Assembly: GCF_035621495.1 (NCBI RefSeq)
Contig: NZ_CP141821.1
Coordinates: 1,206,760-1,270,759 of the forward strand
Length of the DNA stretch: 64,000 nt
Direction: 5' to 3'
Source: Thermococcus sp. SY098
Lineage (GTDB): Archaea; Methanobacteriota_B; Thermococci; Thermococcales; Thermococcaceae
The position numbers were made by a program, and so were the translations under genes. Numbering within the stretch: position 1 is the first letter of the stretch; the number at the start of each line of letters is the position of its first letter. Shown here piece after piece: positions 27,966-35,444 of this stretch. Under the pieces are notes generated by a model that made no database searches, was not told where the DNA came from, and was given only the letters and a program-made list of their open reading frames with translations.

Positions 27966-28319
27966 TCACCAGATTTCTTCGACTTTGCCTATTTTGAATA
28001 GCCAGAGTTTGCTCAAATGTTCCATTCTATCGCAGAATTTCTTGCTGAGGATGTAAGTGTGGTAGGCTCCTCTTGAAATGAAGCCAAGGGCTTCAAGCCT
28101 TTTGATGACTCTAAAGTACAAGTAATGCTTTTCTGGTGGAAATAGTTCTTTGTACTCATCCCATCCCATGCGACCATTCTTCTTAATGTACTCAATGATT
28201 TCCTCAGCCATGTTCTTGGCTTCCTCGCTCTCAAAAACAACATCAAAGACGTCATCCGGTGGTTGGTAAACGGGTATTTTAATACTCACAACATCGGGCA
28301 AACGCCTTTTCCTCGGCAT
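27966..28319 (-). CDS. Element winged-helix-like protein
   Basis: A 117-residue protein with a basic N-terminus (MPRKRRLPDVV) and a likely winged-helix region (about 50-105: AEEIIEYIKKNGRMGWDEYK, then YLYFRVIKRLEALGFIS). GGGGGTG lies about 6 bases before the ATG at 28319. It is the last gene before the integrase remnant and could control excision or replication; that is inference. Confidence 0.65.
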   Translation of the reverse strand: MPRKRRLPDVVSIKIPVYQPPDDVFDVVFESEEAKNMAEEIIEYIKKNGRMGWDEYKELFPPEKHYLYFRVIKRLEALGFISRGAYHTYILSKKFCDRMEHLSKLWLFKIGKVEEIW

Positions 28320-28469
28320 AATTACACCCCCATAGTTATTAGCTTCCACTAAACATGTAATTATTCTTTGAGATCCACTCACGAAGTTGGGGGAAGATAC
28401 TGCACAAGGGTGCAAGTATTTTGGTTATGTTGCTTGCAAGCTTGCTTGTGCTGGAAAGATGTTTAGGGA

Positions 28470-28502
28470 AAAATGATAATAACATGAAGTTGTTATTATT
28501 CA
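28470..28502 (-). terminator. Hairpin terminator at the end of the left operon
   Basis: A 10-bp stem (28475-28484 with 28491-28500, one G-T pair) encloses a 6-base loop, and on the minus strand it is followed by ATTTTTCCC. The stem contains the stop codon of the gene at 28496. A related GTTATTATC hairpin occurs at 34285-34334. Confidence 0.6.
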
Positions 28503-28909
28503 TCTTTAGCCACCTCTTTGACTGCCTTCACAATGCTGTAGAACTTCTCAGGTTCCATGGCGCACTTTATTTCCTCATAATAACGTTCTCCAGTCTCAGT
28601 TAGTCCAACCTTATAGTTTACAAGCTCAAAAGCATCTTCAAGATAGAGTGGAGCATCTATGATATCATAGACTTCATCAAAAGTCCACTTGGGGCTAAAA
28701 TACCTTGCGAAAATTTCATGCCTCTCTGCAAGCTTTCTAACAAGTGTCACTAGCTTTCTCCGTGACAACTTCCTCGGAAGACTACCTACCACAAGAACCA
28801 TAAGAATCTCCATCGCAAGCAAATCCTCATTACCATCCCTCTTTGCCATTTCCACAGAGTCATAAACAGTAATCAACTCAGCCACGGCCCTCACGCTCCT
28901 CTTCGTCAT
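28496..28909 (-). CDS. Element protein with winged-helix-like C-terminus
   Basis: A 137-residue protein. The N-terminal 70 residues are helical with basic clusters (LPRKLSRRKLVTLVRKL), and VGLTETGERYYEEI near residue 105 looks like the wing of a winged-helix domain. I prefer the ATG at 28909; GTG starts exist further upstream, and either way it overlaps the previous gene by about 30 bp. The stop codon is in a hairpin terminator. Function unknown. Confidence 0.6.
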   Translation of the reverse strand: MTKRSVRAVAELITVYDSVEMAKRDGNEDLLAMEILMVLVVGSLPRKLSRRKLVTLVRKLAERHEIFARYFSPKWTFDEVYDIIDAPLYLEDAFELVNYKVGLTETGERYYEEIKCAMEPEKFYSIVKAVKEVAKDE

Positions 28910-29060
28910 TTTGTTTTGCAAGTTCCTCGCAAACCTCTCTGAATTCACAGACCTCACAAATTTCCCCGTATGCTATGTTGATTAGTCCCAAGCACTCCAT
29001 TTCTTCCCATTCGTCTTCCTCTTCCCAAAATTCTTCTTCCTCAAACTCTTCCTCAACCAT
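28878..29060 (-). CDS. Small acidic four-cysteine protein
   Basis: A 60-residue protein: the first 22 residues are almost all Glu/Asp with aromatic residues, then four cysteines (C23, C35, C38, C44) in the order C-x11-C-x2-C-x5-C. The last three copy the CxxCx5C spacing of Cas4/AddB-type Fe-S clusters, but zinc binding is equally possible. The acidic part could mimic DNA. It lies three genes downstream of the PD-(D/E)XK-like protein of the same operon. Confidence 0.6.
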   Translation of the reverse strand: MVEEEFEEEEFWEEEDEWEEMECLGLINIAYGEICEVCEFREVCEELAKQNDEEEREGRG

Positions 29061-29433
29061 GGCTCTCACGCTCCTTCAATTTCTCTTTTGCAAGTCTAAT
29101 TGCAAGGATAGGGTTCCTCTCCGCTTCCTCGAACAATTCCTTTGTTATGACGACACTAAAGAACGTCAAAGCACGCTCATACTCTTTCCAGTCCCCATAG
29201 TCTCGAACCCACGTTTCAATTAAATGCCCTTCAATGAGAATCAGCCCGTCCTTACCCTCAGCATACCAAGCGCTCTCCCCCCACTTCTCATAACGCTTTG
29301 CCTTTTTAAGAAAATCAATAGCATCCTTGAAACCAAGCGCCCTGTATATTGCCTCCTTATCTTCATCACTTACTCCTAACTCATTCACAATGGGCACGAT
29401 TGCAACCTGAAAATAAAGAACATCAGAGACCAT
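29053..29433 (-). CDS. Element protein of unknown function
   Basis: A 126-residue mixed alpha/beta protein, MVSDVLYFQVAIVPIVNEL at the start and a helical charged C-terminus. I start at the ATG at 29433; a TTG three codons upstream overlaps the previous stop. It overlaps the acidic cysteine protein by 8 bp, so translation is probably coupled. The gene junction at its start resembles CRISPR spacer 3. Confidence 0.6.
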   Translation of the reverse strand: MVSDVLYFQVAIVPIVNELGVSDEDKEAIYRALGFKDAIDFLKKAKRYEKWGESAWYAEGKDGLILIEGHLIETWVRDYGDWKEYERALTFFSVVITKELFEEAERNPILAIRLAKEKLKERESHG

Positions 29434-29438
29434 CCTCG

Positions 29439-29633
29439 TCAAGCCTCCTCTAACTTTGACAACTTGTCAAATATCTCAGCAGCTTTTCTCCTTGACGTTG
29501 AGAGTGCAACTAAAGTTCCCCTTCTAACAACTTTGTACATATCTGAGATGCCATCGTTGAAATGTACCCACAGCTCAATACCCAAACTTCTTTTACTTGC
29601 AAGTATATACCAACCCTCCAACCTAAACGCCAT
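29439..29633 (-). CDS. Small element protein, unknown
   Basis: A 64-residue beta-rich protein with a basic patch (KVVRRGTLVALSTSRRKAAEIF). GGAGGTGGTTTG precedes the ATG, whose first base is the last base of the upstream stop codon. No family is recognised. Confidence 0.6.
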   Translation of the reverse strand: MAFRLEGWYILASKRSLGIELWVHFNDGISDMYKVVRRGTLVALSTSRRKAAEIFDKLSKLEEA

Positions 29634-30220
29634 CAAACCACCTCCTCGGCGAATAATTGTTGGAGGGTGGGGATTACTTCGTAAGGCTTCATTCTAACAA
29701 CTTCATCCTTTCTTATGACTGCATAATTGTCCTTGGAAATGCCCTCCCCACGGTGTTCTTTTTTGGGTGCAATGCGAAAAGCATTGAATGCATAAAACTC
29801 CCTCCAGCCAACGTTGATAATGTACCACAAGTCCTTATCGAGGATTTTTGAAAAGTAATACAGCGTCTCAAACTGCATCCAATTAATTAAGACTTCAGAG
29901 CCCTTAACAGTCCAAGGCTCCTTATACTTTAACTCAAAAAAGCCAAGATAACGCTTTCCTCTGCCATTACCAAGAATAAGCACTGGAATAGCATCAATGT
30001 CATAGATGACAAGACCCCTCGGATAAAGCCTCCTCATCAATGCCGAGAACAACAGCTTATTCTGCGCATCATTCAACTGATTAATCAAGAACTTCCTGAG
30101 CGTCAAATCCCGAACAGTACTCCTCACATGAGCCTTCAAAGCCTCAATCTCCCGAATCGGCCTAGGAGTATTATACTTAGAAAGCTGAGAATAATAAACA
30201 GAAAGAACCTGCTTCCTCAT
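29633..30220 (-). CDS. Candidate PD-(D/E)XK nuclease
   Basis: A 195-residue protein. An N-terminal helical region is followed by YDIDAIPVLIL (about 74-84), a short basic turn, and LGFFELKYKEP (about 93-103). The aspartate, then E-x-K on the next strand, fits the PD-(D/E)XK core of RecB- and Hjc-like nucleases, and a QFETLYYF helix follows as in those folds. GAGGTGG lies 5 bases before the ATG at 30220. It would act on element or host DNA; the activity is inferred from the motif only. Confidence 0.5.
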   Translation of the reverse strand: MRKQVLSVYYSQLSKYNTPRPIREIEALKAHVRSTVRDLTLRKFLINQLNDAQNKLLFSALMRRLYPRGLVIYDIDAIPVLILGNGRGKRYLGFFELKYKEPWTVKGSEVLINWMQFETLYYFSKILDKDLWYIINVGWREFYAFNAFRIAPKKEHRGEGISKDNYAVIRKDEVVRMKPYEVIPTLQQLFAEEVV

Positions 30221-30570
30221 CTCCTCCACCTCTTCACTACAATTGCTCTTTTTTCCCTACTCCACTCCGCCTTAACCCAATGCCCACGCCTCAGAAAATC
30301 TGAGAGGGAGTAAATGAACTCCTTAAACTCCTCATAAGGCACGTGCTTCCTCAACCGGATGAGGTAGTTCTCTCCAGCAATGTGAACCCTCACCGGAATG
30401 GGCTGCTGCTCAAGGAACTCAATCAAAGATTCAAGAGGAAGGTACTGAGCATCAGAGGGAATCTCGTCATCGTCAATGAGAACCTGAACATGCTGAGCAT
30501 TCCACTCTGCCATCGCTCTGGCAACAATGTCCTCCTCTTCGGGAATTGTCAAGGTGTTGACTTCGCTCAT
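30217..30570 (-). CDS. Element protein of unknown function
   Basis: A 117-residue protein, acidic at its start (TIPEEEDIVARAMAEWN) and basic at its end (REKRAIVVKRWRR). It begins on an ATGA overlap with the upstream 48-residue gene and overlaps the nuclease-like gene by 4 bp, so these genes are translated as a coupled chain. No domain is recognised. Confidence 0.6.
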   Translation of the reverse strand: MSEVNTLTIPEEEDIVARAMAEWNAQHVQVLIDDDEIPSDAQYLPLESLIEFLEQQPIPVRVHIAGENYLIRLRKHVPYEEFKEFIYSLSDFLRRGHWVKAEWSREKRAIVVKRWRR

Positions 30571-30713
30571 GCGCTCACCCCTTTCCTCAGCTCTTCAAGC
30601 TCATCGTAGAGATCCCTCAACAGCTCAGTCAACATTCTGATAGCCTCCTCCTTGCTGTACCTTGCCTCAATCTTTACCTCCCTCAGCCGAGCCTCAAACT
30701 CAATCCTGTCCAT
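30567..30713 (-). CDS. Small charged helical protein, 48 residues
   Basis: A short frame starting MDRIEFEARLREVK, a single charged helix or coiled coil. GGGCTGAGG lies just before the ATG at 30713, the stop overlaps the next start (ATGA), and codon use matches its neighbours. It is probably real despite its length. Function unknown. Confidence 0.6.
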   Translation of the reverse strand: MDRIEFEARLREVKIEARYSKEEAIRMLTELLRDLYDELEELRKGVSA

Positions 30714-30715
30714 CC

Positions 30716-31030
30716 TCAGCCCTCCCTATCCATGTTTGAGTAAAAGTCAAGCTGAGGATCAACATCAATAGGCAGCACATCATTAGCCATGTCTATCAGC
30801 TCTTCTTCACCAAAGAAGCCCTCCACTGGCTTTTTGATATGCTGCATATCAACCAAGTAGTAGAACCCACTCTCGGCCCTATCCACAACGCCCTTCCTCC
30901 TGAGTGCTTCCAGCAAAGCCTTGACCTCCTGCGCCGGCATTCTGAGCTCTTGCACGAGGTCGCTAACCAAAGCCGGAGCCCTCTCCAAAGCCTCCAAAAC
31001 CTGCAACACCTCAACACCCCTAACCTGCAT
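30716..31030 (-). CDS. Winged-helix DNA-binding protein; homologue targeted by CRISPR spacer 5
   Basis: A 104-residue protein with a MarR/ArsR-like winged-helix domain (APALVSDLVQELRMPAQEV, then VKALLEALRRKGVVDRAESG and a wing to about 62) and an acidic tail. The start is coupled to the upstream stop by TGATG. The segment encoding LVSDLVQELRMP (30936-30973) is a divergent match to a host CRISPR spacer. Confidence 0.75.
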   Translation of the reverse strand: MQVRGVEVLQVLEALERAPALVSDLVQELRMPAQEVKALLEALRRKGVVDRAESGFYYLVDMQHIKKPVEGFFGEEELIDMANDVLPIDVDPQLDFYSNMDREG

Positions 31031-31440
31031 CACAAATCACCCCCAATGCGCTTGAAGTCAGCCAAATCGTTCATTATGATACAATCCTCTCTCCTGAAGA
31101 ATTCAGAAATGTCAAGATACCAGCCTTGAGCTGGAGCATTCTTGAATTTAGTCTTGCCCAAGGAGTGAATGAGGACTGTTCCAATTGGAATGCAAGTGTC
31201 CTCCATTTTCTCTGGATGCCAGTCAACGACCAACGGGAACAACAGAGCCTGAGCTTTTGGAGGACTGCCTGCAAGGCTGACAACAATAGTGTAATACTTA
31301 TCATAGGAGTCCTTAAGGAAGGCTACCACGAGCTTCCTGCTCTCCAAATCATCACTTATACACCTTGGATATTTGCCACAATGCAACCGAGCCATCCACA
31401 ACTTCAAATCATCAACACTAATACGAACACCCCTCTGCAT
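31030..31440 (-). CDS. Element protein of unknown function
   Basis: A 136-residue protein with beta-rich pattern (KYYTIVVSLAG, TCIPIGTVLIHSLG) and cysteines in LHCGKYPRC near residue 20. Behind GGAGGT. Its stop is coupled to the start of the winged-helix gene. No family is recognised. Confidence 0.6.
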   Translation of the reverse strand: MQRGVRISVDDLKLWMARLHCGKYPRCISDDLESRKLVVAFLKDSYDKYYTIVVSLAGSPPKAQALLFPLVVDWHPEKMEDTCIPIGTVLIHSLGKTKFKNAPAQGWYLDISEFFRREDCIIMNDLADFKRIGGDL

Positions 31441-31443
31441 GGC

Positions 31444-31932
31444 TCAAACCTCCAAGTATTCCTCAGTTAGGCGTGAGAAGAGTTCGTAAATTTCCAACTC
31501 TTCGTTAGTGAGACGCTTGAGGATTTCGGCACTGTTGGGTCTAAAATATGCGGCTTGGAACAATTTTTGATAGCGTACAGCTTTCAATTGTTTGTACTTG
31601 CGCTTTAAATTTGCAAGCGTTATTAACTTAACATTCAAGATTTTCGGGCTCAGAATACTGTTCTTAACTATTTCTTCTGCAAGAAGAATATAGTCCTCGA
31701 TTTCTTTGTAAAACTCTCTCTTCAACTCCTGTAAAACCCTTTCCTCCTTTTCCTTGAACAATGCCATGTCAACCTCAGCAATCAGTCTCTGCACACCCTC
31801 CCAAAACGGAGTCAAATCAATGAAACCCTTCTTCCACAATTCCCTGGCACTTTCAACAGAATCAAGGAGCACATAATCACCCTCTTTGTAATTTTCAAAC
31901 GGCTTGAGAACCTTAGCCGGAATCAAAGTCAT
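31444..31932 (-). CDS. Element helical protein, unknown
   Basis: A 162-residue protein. The first 45 residues resemble a KOW/SH3-like barrel (VLKPFENYKEGDYVLLDSVE), and the rest is helical and charged. GGGAGGTG precedes the ATG, which overlaps the upstream gene by 4 bp. The barrel is a guess from pattern. Function unknown. Confidence 0.6.
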   Translation of the reverse strand: MTLIPAKVLKPFENYKEGDYVLLDSVESARELWKKGFIDLTPFWEGVQRLIAEVDMALFKEKEERVLQELKREFYKEIEDYILLAEEIVKNSILSPKILNVKLITLANLKRKYKQLKAVRYQKLFQAAYFRPNSAEILKRLTNEELEIYELFSRLTEEYLEV

Positions 31933-32210
31933 GCAAACACCTCCCTCAGCATTCTCTTAACATCTTCAAGAGCGTCCAAATAGCCGTTCCAATACTCGAT
32001 GTCCTTCTCAACCTTCTCCAGCTCGGCTTTCTGCTTCTTTGCCTTCAAAACAGCGGCTTCTCTTTCCAGCCTTGCCTTAGTCTCCAAGGCCTTCTCAATT
32101 TCCTGCTCAAGCCATTCTTCCAAGGTGGTGGGCTCTTCCTTAACAACACGGGCTTGCGCCCGCTCTTGGGCGACAAAAGCCCAAAACGCCTTTTCAGTTT
32201 CCAAACTCAT
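31929..32210 (-). CDS. Element coiled-coil protein
   Basis: A 93-residue protein, nearly all helical, with a coiled coil from about residue 25 to 90 (LEQEIEKALETKARLEREAA). GGAGGTGAAAGC lies directly before the ATG at 32210. It overlaps its neighbours by 4 bp on both sides. Possibly an adaptor protein; unproven. Confidence 0.65.
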   Translation of the reverse strand: MSLETEKAFWAFVAQERAQARVVKEEPTTLEEWLEQEIEKALETKARLEREAAVLKAKKQKAELEKVEKDIEYWNGYLDALEDVKRMLREVFA

Positions 32211-32560
32211 GCTTTCACCTCCTTTAACAAACATTGAGAGATTTGAGATGTGAGAGTAAGCAGAAAGAGGACATCATAATCAATAGTTTTCTTTGTTGTT
32301 TCCTTGTGGAGGGTTATTCCAAAAGCCTCCAACCCTTTAACCTCAATCCAATAGACCTTTACCTCAAGCTCCGGTGGCTTTCCTCGCTCCCATGTATATG
32401 AAATCTGAATATTCTTACCAGTCTTTAAATCCTTCAAAACAGCCCAATCAATGATGTAGCTCCTCCTGTACTTCTTTGGAGAGGTGTGTATTTCTTCAAT
32501 CTCAAGCTCCGGAATTTCCCGAACGACCTTTTTGACTAAACGCTCAATCAAATAACTCAT
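32207..32560 (-). CDS. Element protein of unknown function
   Basis: A 117-residue protein with a beta-strand-rich middle (SYIIDWAVLKD, VKVYWIEVKG) between helices. GGAGGTGGTTGA precedes the ATG. Overlaps of 4 bp on both sides place it in the chain of coupled genes 30.2-33.2 kb. No family is recognised. Confidence 0.6.
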   Translation of the reverse strand: MSYLIERLVKKVVREIPELEIEEIHTSPKKYRRSYIIDWAVLKDLKTGKNIQISYTWERGKPPELEVKVYWIEVKGLEAFGITLHKETTKKTIDYDVLFLLTLTSQISQCLLKEVKA

Positions 32561-33201
32561 TCAACCACCTCCATGGATGTGGGATTAGAAGAGGATGGAA
32601 GCCTCCTAACTTCCCAAGCAAGCTCCCCAAACTTATGATGCGGAATTATCACCAGCCCAAGCTCATAAGAAACGTAAACCTTGCCTTCCTTCACAAACCA
32701 TTGCTCCAAGAACTCCTTAGCATGCTTAAGCAATTCGCCAGAATAGCCAAGCCTTTTCATTAGTTCAACCATCTTTATCTTGCCATCCCTACTATAACGA
32801 TCAATAACCTCGTAGATTTCCTTCTTGAAGTCCTCAGCCCTTCTTTCTCTTGCAGACATCTTGAGCTGTCTCTCAAGCTCCCTAATTCTCTGCTTGAGTT
32901 CTTTGTTCTCCTCCTTGAGAGCTTGATTTTCAACACAGAGCTTTTCATTTTCTTGTTGAGTCTTAAACAGCTTTTCTTCAAGATTAGAAACAAGCTTTTC
33001 AAGTTCAACAACGTGCTTTTTCAGTCCCTCATACTCAGCAACCATGCGAACAACTCTTTCTTCTTTCGTTAGCCAAATCTCGATCAAATCTCCTAATGAA
33101 AGACCTGTCTCTTTTGAAATCTCCACTACTTTTTCCAATGCCCATCTTTCGAGATATACTGTTGTGATTTTGCCGTCCTGCTTTTTCCTTGGTCTTGGCA
33201 T
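32557..33201 (-). CDS. RHH-type DNA-binding protein with long coiled coil
   Basis: A 214-residue protein starting MPRPRKKQDGKITTVYLERW. A ribbon-helix-helix-like head (about 10-50) is followed by a coiled coil (about 58-115: LEKLVSNLEEKLFKTQQEN) and a C-terminal winged-helix-like part. I use the ATG at 33201, which starts 11 bases after the stop of the small RHH gene. It could be a plasmid- or virus-type partition or replication accessory protein; this is inference. Confidence 0.65.
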   Translation of the reverse strand: MPRPRKKQDGKITTVYLERWALEKVVEISKETGLSLGDLIEIWLTKEERVVRMVAEYEGLKKHVVELEKLVSNLEEKLFKTQQENEKLCVENQALKEENKELKQRIRELERQLKMSARERRAEDFKKEIYEVIDRYSRDGKIKMVELMKRLGYSGELLKHAKEFLEQWFVKEGKVYVSYELGLVIIPHHKFGELAWEVRRLPSSSNPTSMEVVE

Positions 33202-33211
33202 GGTTGTTCCC

Positions 33212-33376
33212 TCAGTGCCTGTAGTGTTCCAGAAGAAGGCTGATGAACTCACCTCTTGAAAGAGAAAGAGCCTTTCTTTCCCTGTCAAGCTTCTCAAGAA
33301 CTTCTTTTGGTAGGGTTATGGTCACTACAACAACTCCATGCGGATATTTTCGAGGCCTTCCCGGACCTTTCTTCAT
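33212..33376 (-). CDS. Small ribbon-helix-helix (CopG-like) repressor, 54 residues
   Basis: A short gene starting MKKGPGRPRKYPHG with an AT-hook-like GRPRK, then VVVTITLPKEVLEKLDRERK and LSRGEFISLLLEHY, a complete RHH unit. GGTGA lies 5 bases before the ATG at 33376. Two near-identical palindromes upstream (33408-33424 and 33478-33494) are likely its operators and cover the promoter region. As first gene of the left operon it may repress it. Confidence 0.8.
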   Translation of the reverse strand: MKKGPGRPRKYPHGVVVVTITLPKEVLEKLDRERKALSLSRGEFISLLLEHYRH

Positions 33377-33405
33377 AGACATCACCTTTGGACGATAATA
33401 TTGGA

Positions 33406-33495
33406 TTGGACAATATAATTGTCCATATTTAACTATTTAACTTTTTTGGAAAAATCGTTGAACAAACATTCAAAATTGGACAACATTATTGTCCA
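33406..33495 (-). promoter_or_regulatory. Twin-palindrome operator of the left operon
   Basis: Two copies of ATTGGACAA-(C/T)AT-(A/T)-ATTGTCCA, at 33406-33425 and 33476-33495, 70 bp apart. The first is a perfect palindrome of 7-bp arms and contains the TATA-like ATTATATT for the RHH gene at 33376, so binding would block the promoter. The first copy lies about 30 bp from the gene start. Confidence 0.65.
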
Positions 33496-33775
33496 CTCAA
33501 TGAACATGCGTTCAAAAACTGTCCCAAAATGTCTAAGAATCAAAGTCTGTCTCAGAATACTACACTACTGTTCTATATTTCAACGAGTTTTTTATTTATT
33601 TTATAACAAACCCTGAGAAAAGCAGTAAGATCACTGATTTAATACAAATACACTGATTAGCGAAGAGTTTGAGAAAATGCCTTATTTTTTAATAAAAAAC
33701 TCCATAGGTTTTTAACTACGTTGTGTAAAACGAGCATGTTTTTTATTAAAAAACTCGAAGCTTGTTATTTAATAA
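33496..33775. other. AT-rich non-coding region with terminator-like palindromes
   Basis: No gene is convincing here. Two AT palindromes with the shared end AAAAAACTC lie at 33685-33702 and 33739-33756, just downstream of the AbrB-type gene, and may end its transcript. An 8-base direct repeat CACTGATT occurs at about 33633 and 33650. Together with the operators this is the longest non-coding stretch of the element and a candidate replication origin, without proof. Confidence 0.4.
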
Positions 33776-34195
33776 TTAACCAACCCTCCTCACGTGCATG
33801 TTAAGTATTTCCCTTTCTTGGTGTTCATCTATGATTTCAAAACCATTTTCAACAAAGTGGAGCAAGTGCTTATATTCATCTTTAACTAAATCCTCAAGGG
33901 TATAATAATTTATAAGTAGGATTTCTAATATATCACCAATTTCAATGTCCAATTCTTGCCTTATTTGTTTGTTTATCGTAAACATTCCCCTACTTGTTAG
34001 CTTTACGAGAGTGTGAACACGTTTTAATGGCTTAAAATTAGAAGGATTGATTTTGCGAATGATTATTTCAATATAAGTTCCCTTATTCAAGCCAAACAGC
34101 TCTTTTTCACCCTCAGGAATAACTACCCTAAACTTAGATATCACAGGAACATGAAATTTCGCTAGTGGTTCGATGATTTGCTGGTTTTCTGGCAT
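33776..34195 (-). CDS. Double AbrB-type transcriptional regulator
   Basis: A 139-residue protein with two swapped-hairpin AbrB/SpoVT units: ISKFRVVIPEGEKELFGLNKG (about 20-40) and LTSRGMFTINKQIRQELDIE (about 66-85), each followed by a strand ending in acidic residues. AbrB proteins bind DNA as dimers; one chain with two units could be pseudo-dimeric. A TATA element (CATATATAAG, about 34225) lies about 30 bases upstream. Its targets are probably the two operons on either side. Confidence 0.75.
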   Translation of the reverse strand: MPENQQIIEPLAKFHVPVISKFRVVIPEGEKELFGLNKGTYIEIIIRKINPSNFKPLKRVHTLVKLTSRGMFTINKQIRQELDIEIGDILEILLINYYTLEDLVKDEYKHLLHFVENGFEIIDEHQEREILNMHVRRVG

Positions 34196-34284
34196 TGTGG
34201 TCGCCTCTTATAGTTAATGCATTGCTTATATATGGAGGTTTCGGTGGACATTTATTAGGTTTGCGAAATTTTTGTTTGTTTGTG

Positions 34285-34334
34285 TAGCGTGATAATAACA
34301 AAAACAAAAGAAAAAGTGAGAATTGTTATCATGC
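34285..34334 (-). terminator. Inverted repeat and T-run after the 34.3-kb gene
   Basis: AGCATGATAACAA (34334-34322) pairs with TTGTTATTATCACGCT (34300-34285) with a small bulge, around a T-rich stretch CTTTTTCTTTTGTTTTT. It begins at the stop codon of the upstream gene and should end the middle operon. Confidence 0.5.
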
Positions 34335-34651
34335 TAACTTTTTGGTTTTAGGATTCCTGGAAAGAGGTCTTTGTTCTCGGCTATTATGACTTTGAGGAAT
34401 CTTGCTGCTCTTTCGGCGCTTTTAACAATGTCTGGCTGGTAGCTTGTGCTGGCAATGTACTTCAGCTCTCGCAGAACTTCTTTCATTAGTTCTGCATATA
34501 TTGATGTTGGTGTATGTTTGTTTTCCGCGTCCGGGATTTTTGGTTTCTCTTTGTCTGTTGGTTTTTTGGTGGTATTTTGCAGTAGCTCTTCTTTATTGAT
34601 GTTTGTTGCAAGTTCATTGAAGGCTTCTTTTGCAACTATGGTCTCGCTCAT
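34334..34651 (-). CDS. Element protein, unknown, partly disordered
   Basis: A 105-residue protein. Residues 25-50 are rich in Lys, Pro and Thr (KKPTDKEKPKIPDAENKHTP) and probably unfolded, and the C-terminal half is helical. The start at 34651 overlaps the upstream stop (ATGA). It is the last gene of the HerA operon. Confidence 0.6.
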   Translation of the reverse strand: MSETIVAKEAFNELATNINKEELLQNTTKKPTDKEKPKIPDAENKHTPTSIYAELMKEVLRELKYIASTSYQPDIVKSAERAARFLKVIIAENKDLFPGILKPKS

Positions 34652-35433
34652 AGGTTGAATTCCTCCCAAATTCCTTTTTCTTTTTGTGGTGGTTGGTTGA
34701 ATGTTATCTCTTCGCCTTCGGCGTATTTTATGAGGCTCAGCTTCTTTCTTGGATCTTTCTTCTTTTCGAGTACGTTGTATGACTTGAGGTATGGGTTGAT
34801 ATTAAGTGCTGCGTCAATTAATCTGTGTAGTTCGTCTTCGAGGAGTGTTCTAAGTGTTTCTTCGAGTGCGTTTGCCTTCATGTAAATTGCTTCGAACAGT
34901 GCCTTCTCTTCTTCTGTCTCAGCTGGTGGAAATGCAAATTGCCCGTATTCTGTTTCTCTTATTTCTGATGCCTCGACTATGACGGTGTAGTCAAGCGCTG
35001 GTATTGTTACGAACTGTTCAAATGCCCACAGGACTTTCAGGTGTTTATACCTTGCGACTGTTCTGGTTATGCTCAAAAACACTTCATCAAGCCAGCTTGG
35101 TGCTTTGGGTAAGTATGCGATTGCGTAGAAGCCGTTTGGAGCCATTGCAATCCCTTGGATGTAGCCAAGGGTTATTATTTCTCTGCGTTTGGTCTCTGGT
35201 CGCTTGAACATAATCTTTAGAACTTCGTGCTGTGTTTTCTTAAAGTTGAGTTGTTTGAAAATGTCTTCATAGCTTTGTTTTGCTGGTTTGTATTCGTCAA
35301 GTGGTGTTTCTTCGAATGATAGTGTTTCAACTCTTTCCTCTGCTTTGGGAACTATTTTCTCTTCAACAATGTTTCGCTTCTTTGGTATTCCTCCGCTTCT
35401 TTTTCTTTTTCCAAATAAGTTGAATTTTAACAT
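34648..35433 (-). CDS. Element protein linked to the HerA-like ATPase, unknown
   Basis: A 261-residue protein with a basic N-terminus (LFGKRKRSGGIPKKRN), a central alpha/beta part (about 60-170) and a helical acidic stretch. GGAGGTGAGAGA precedes the ATG. It is 11 bp downstream of the ATPase gene, so it may be its partner, as in conjugation or packaging machines; no family is recognised. Confidence 0.6.
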   Translation of the reverse strand: MLKFNLFGKRKRSGGIPKKRNIVEEKIVPKAEERVETLSFEETPLDEYKPAKQSYEDIFKQLNFKKTQHEVLKIMFKRPETKRREIITLGYIQGIAMAPNGFYAIAYLPKAPSWLDEVFLSITRTVARYKHLKVLWAFEQFVTIPALDYTVIVEASEIRETEYGQFAFPPAETEEEKALFEAIYMKANALEETLRTLLEDELHRLIDAALNINPYLKSYNVLEKKKDPRKKLSLIKYAEGEEITFNQPPQKEKGIWEEFNL

Positions 35434-35444
35434 TCTCTCACCTC

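Noticed and set aside
33419-33616. A plus-strand open frame of 65 codons upstream of the RHH gene.
   Set aside because: It covers the operator palindromes, has no ribosome site, and opposes all other element genes.
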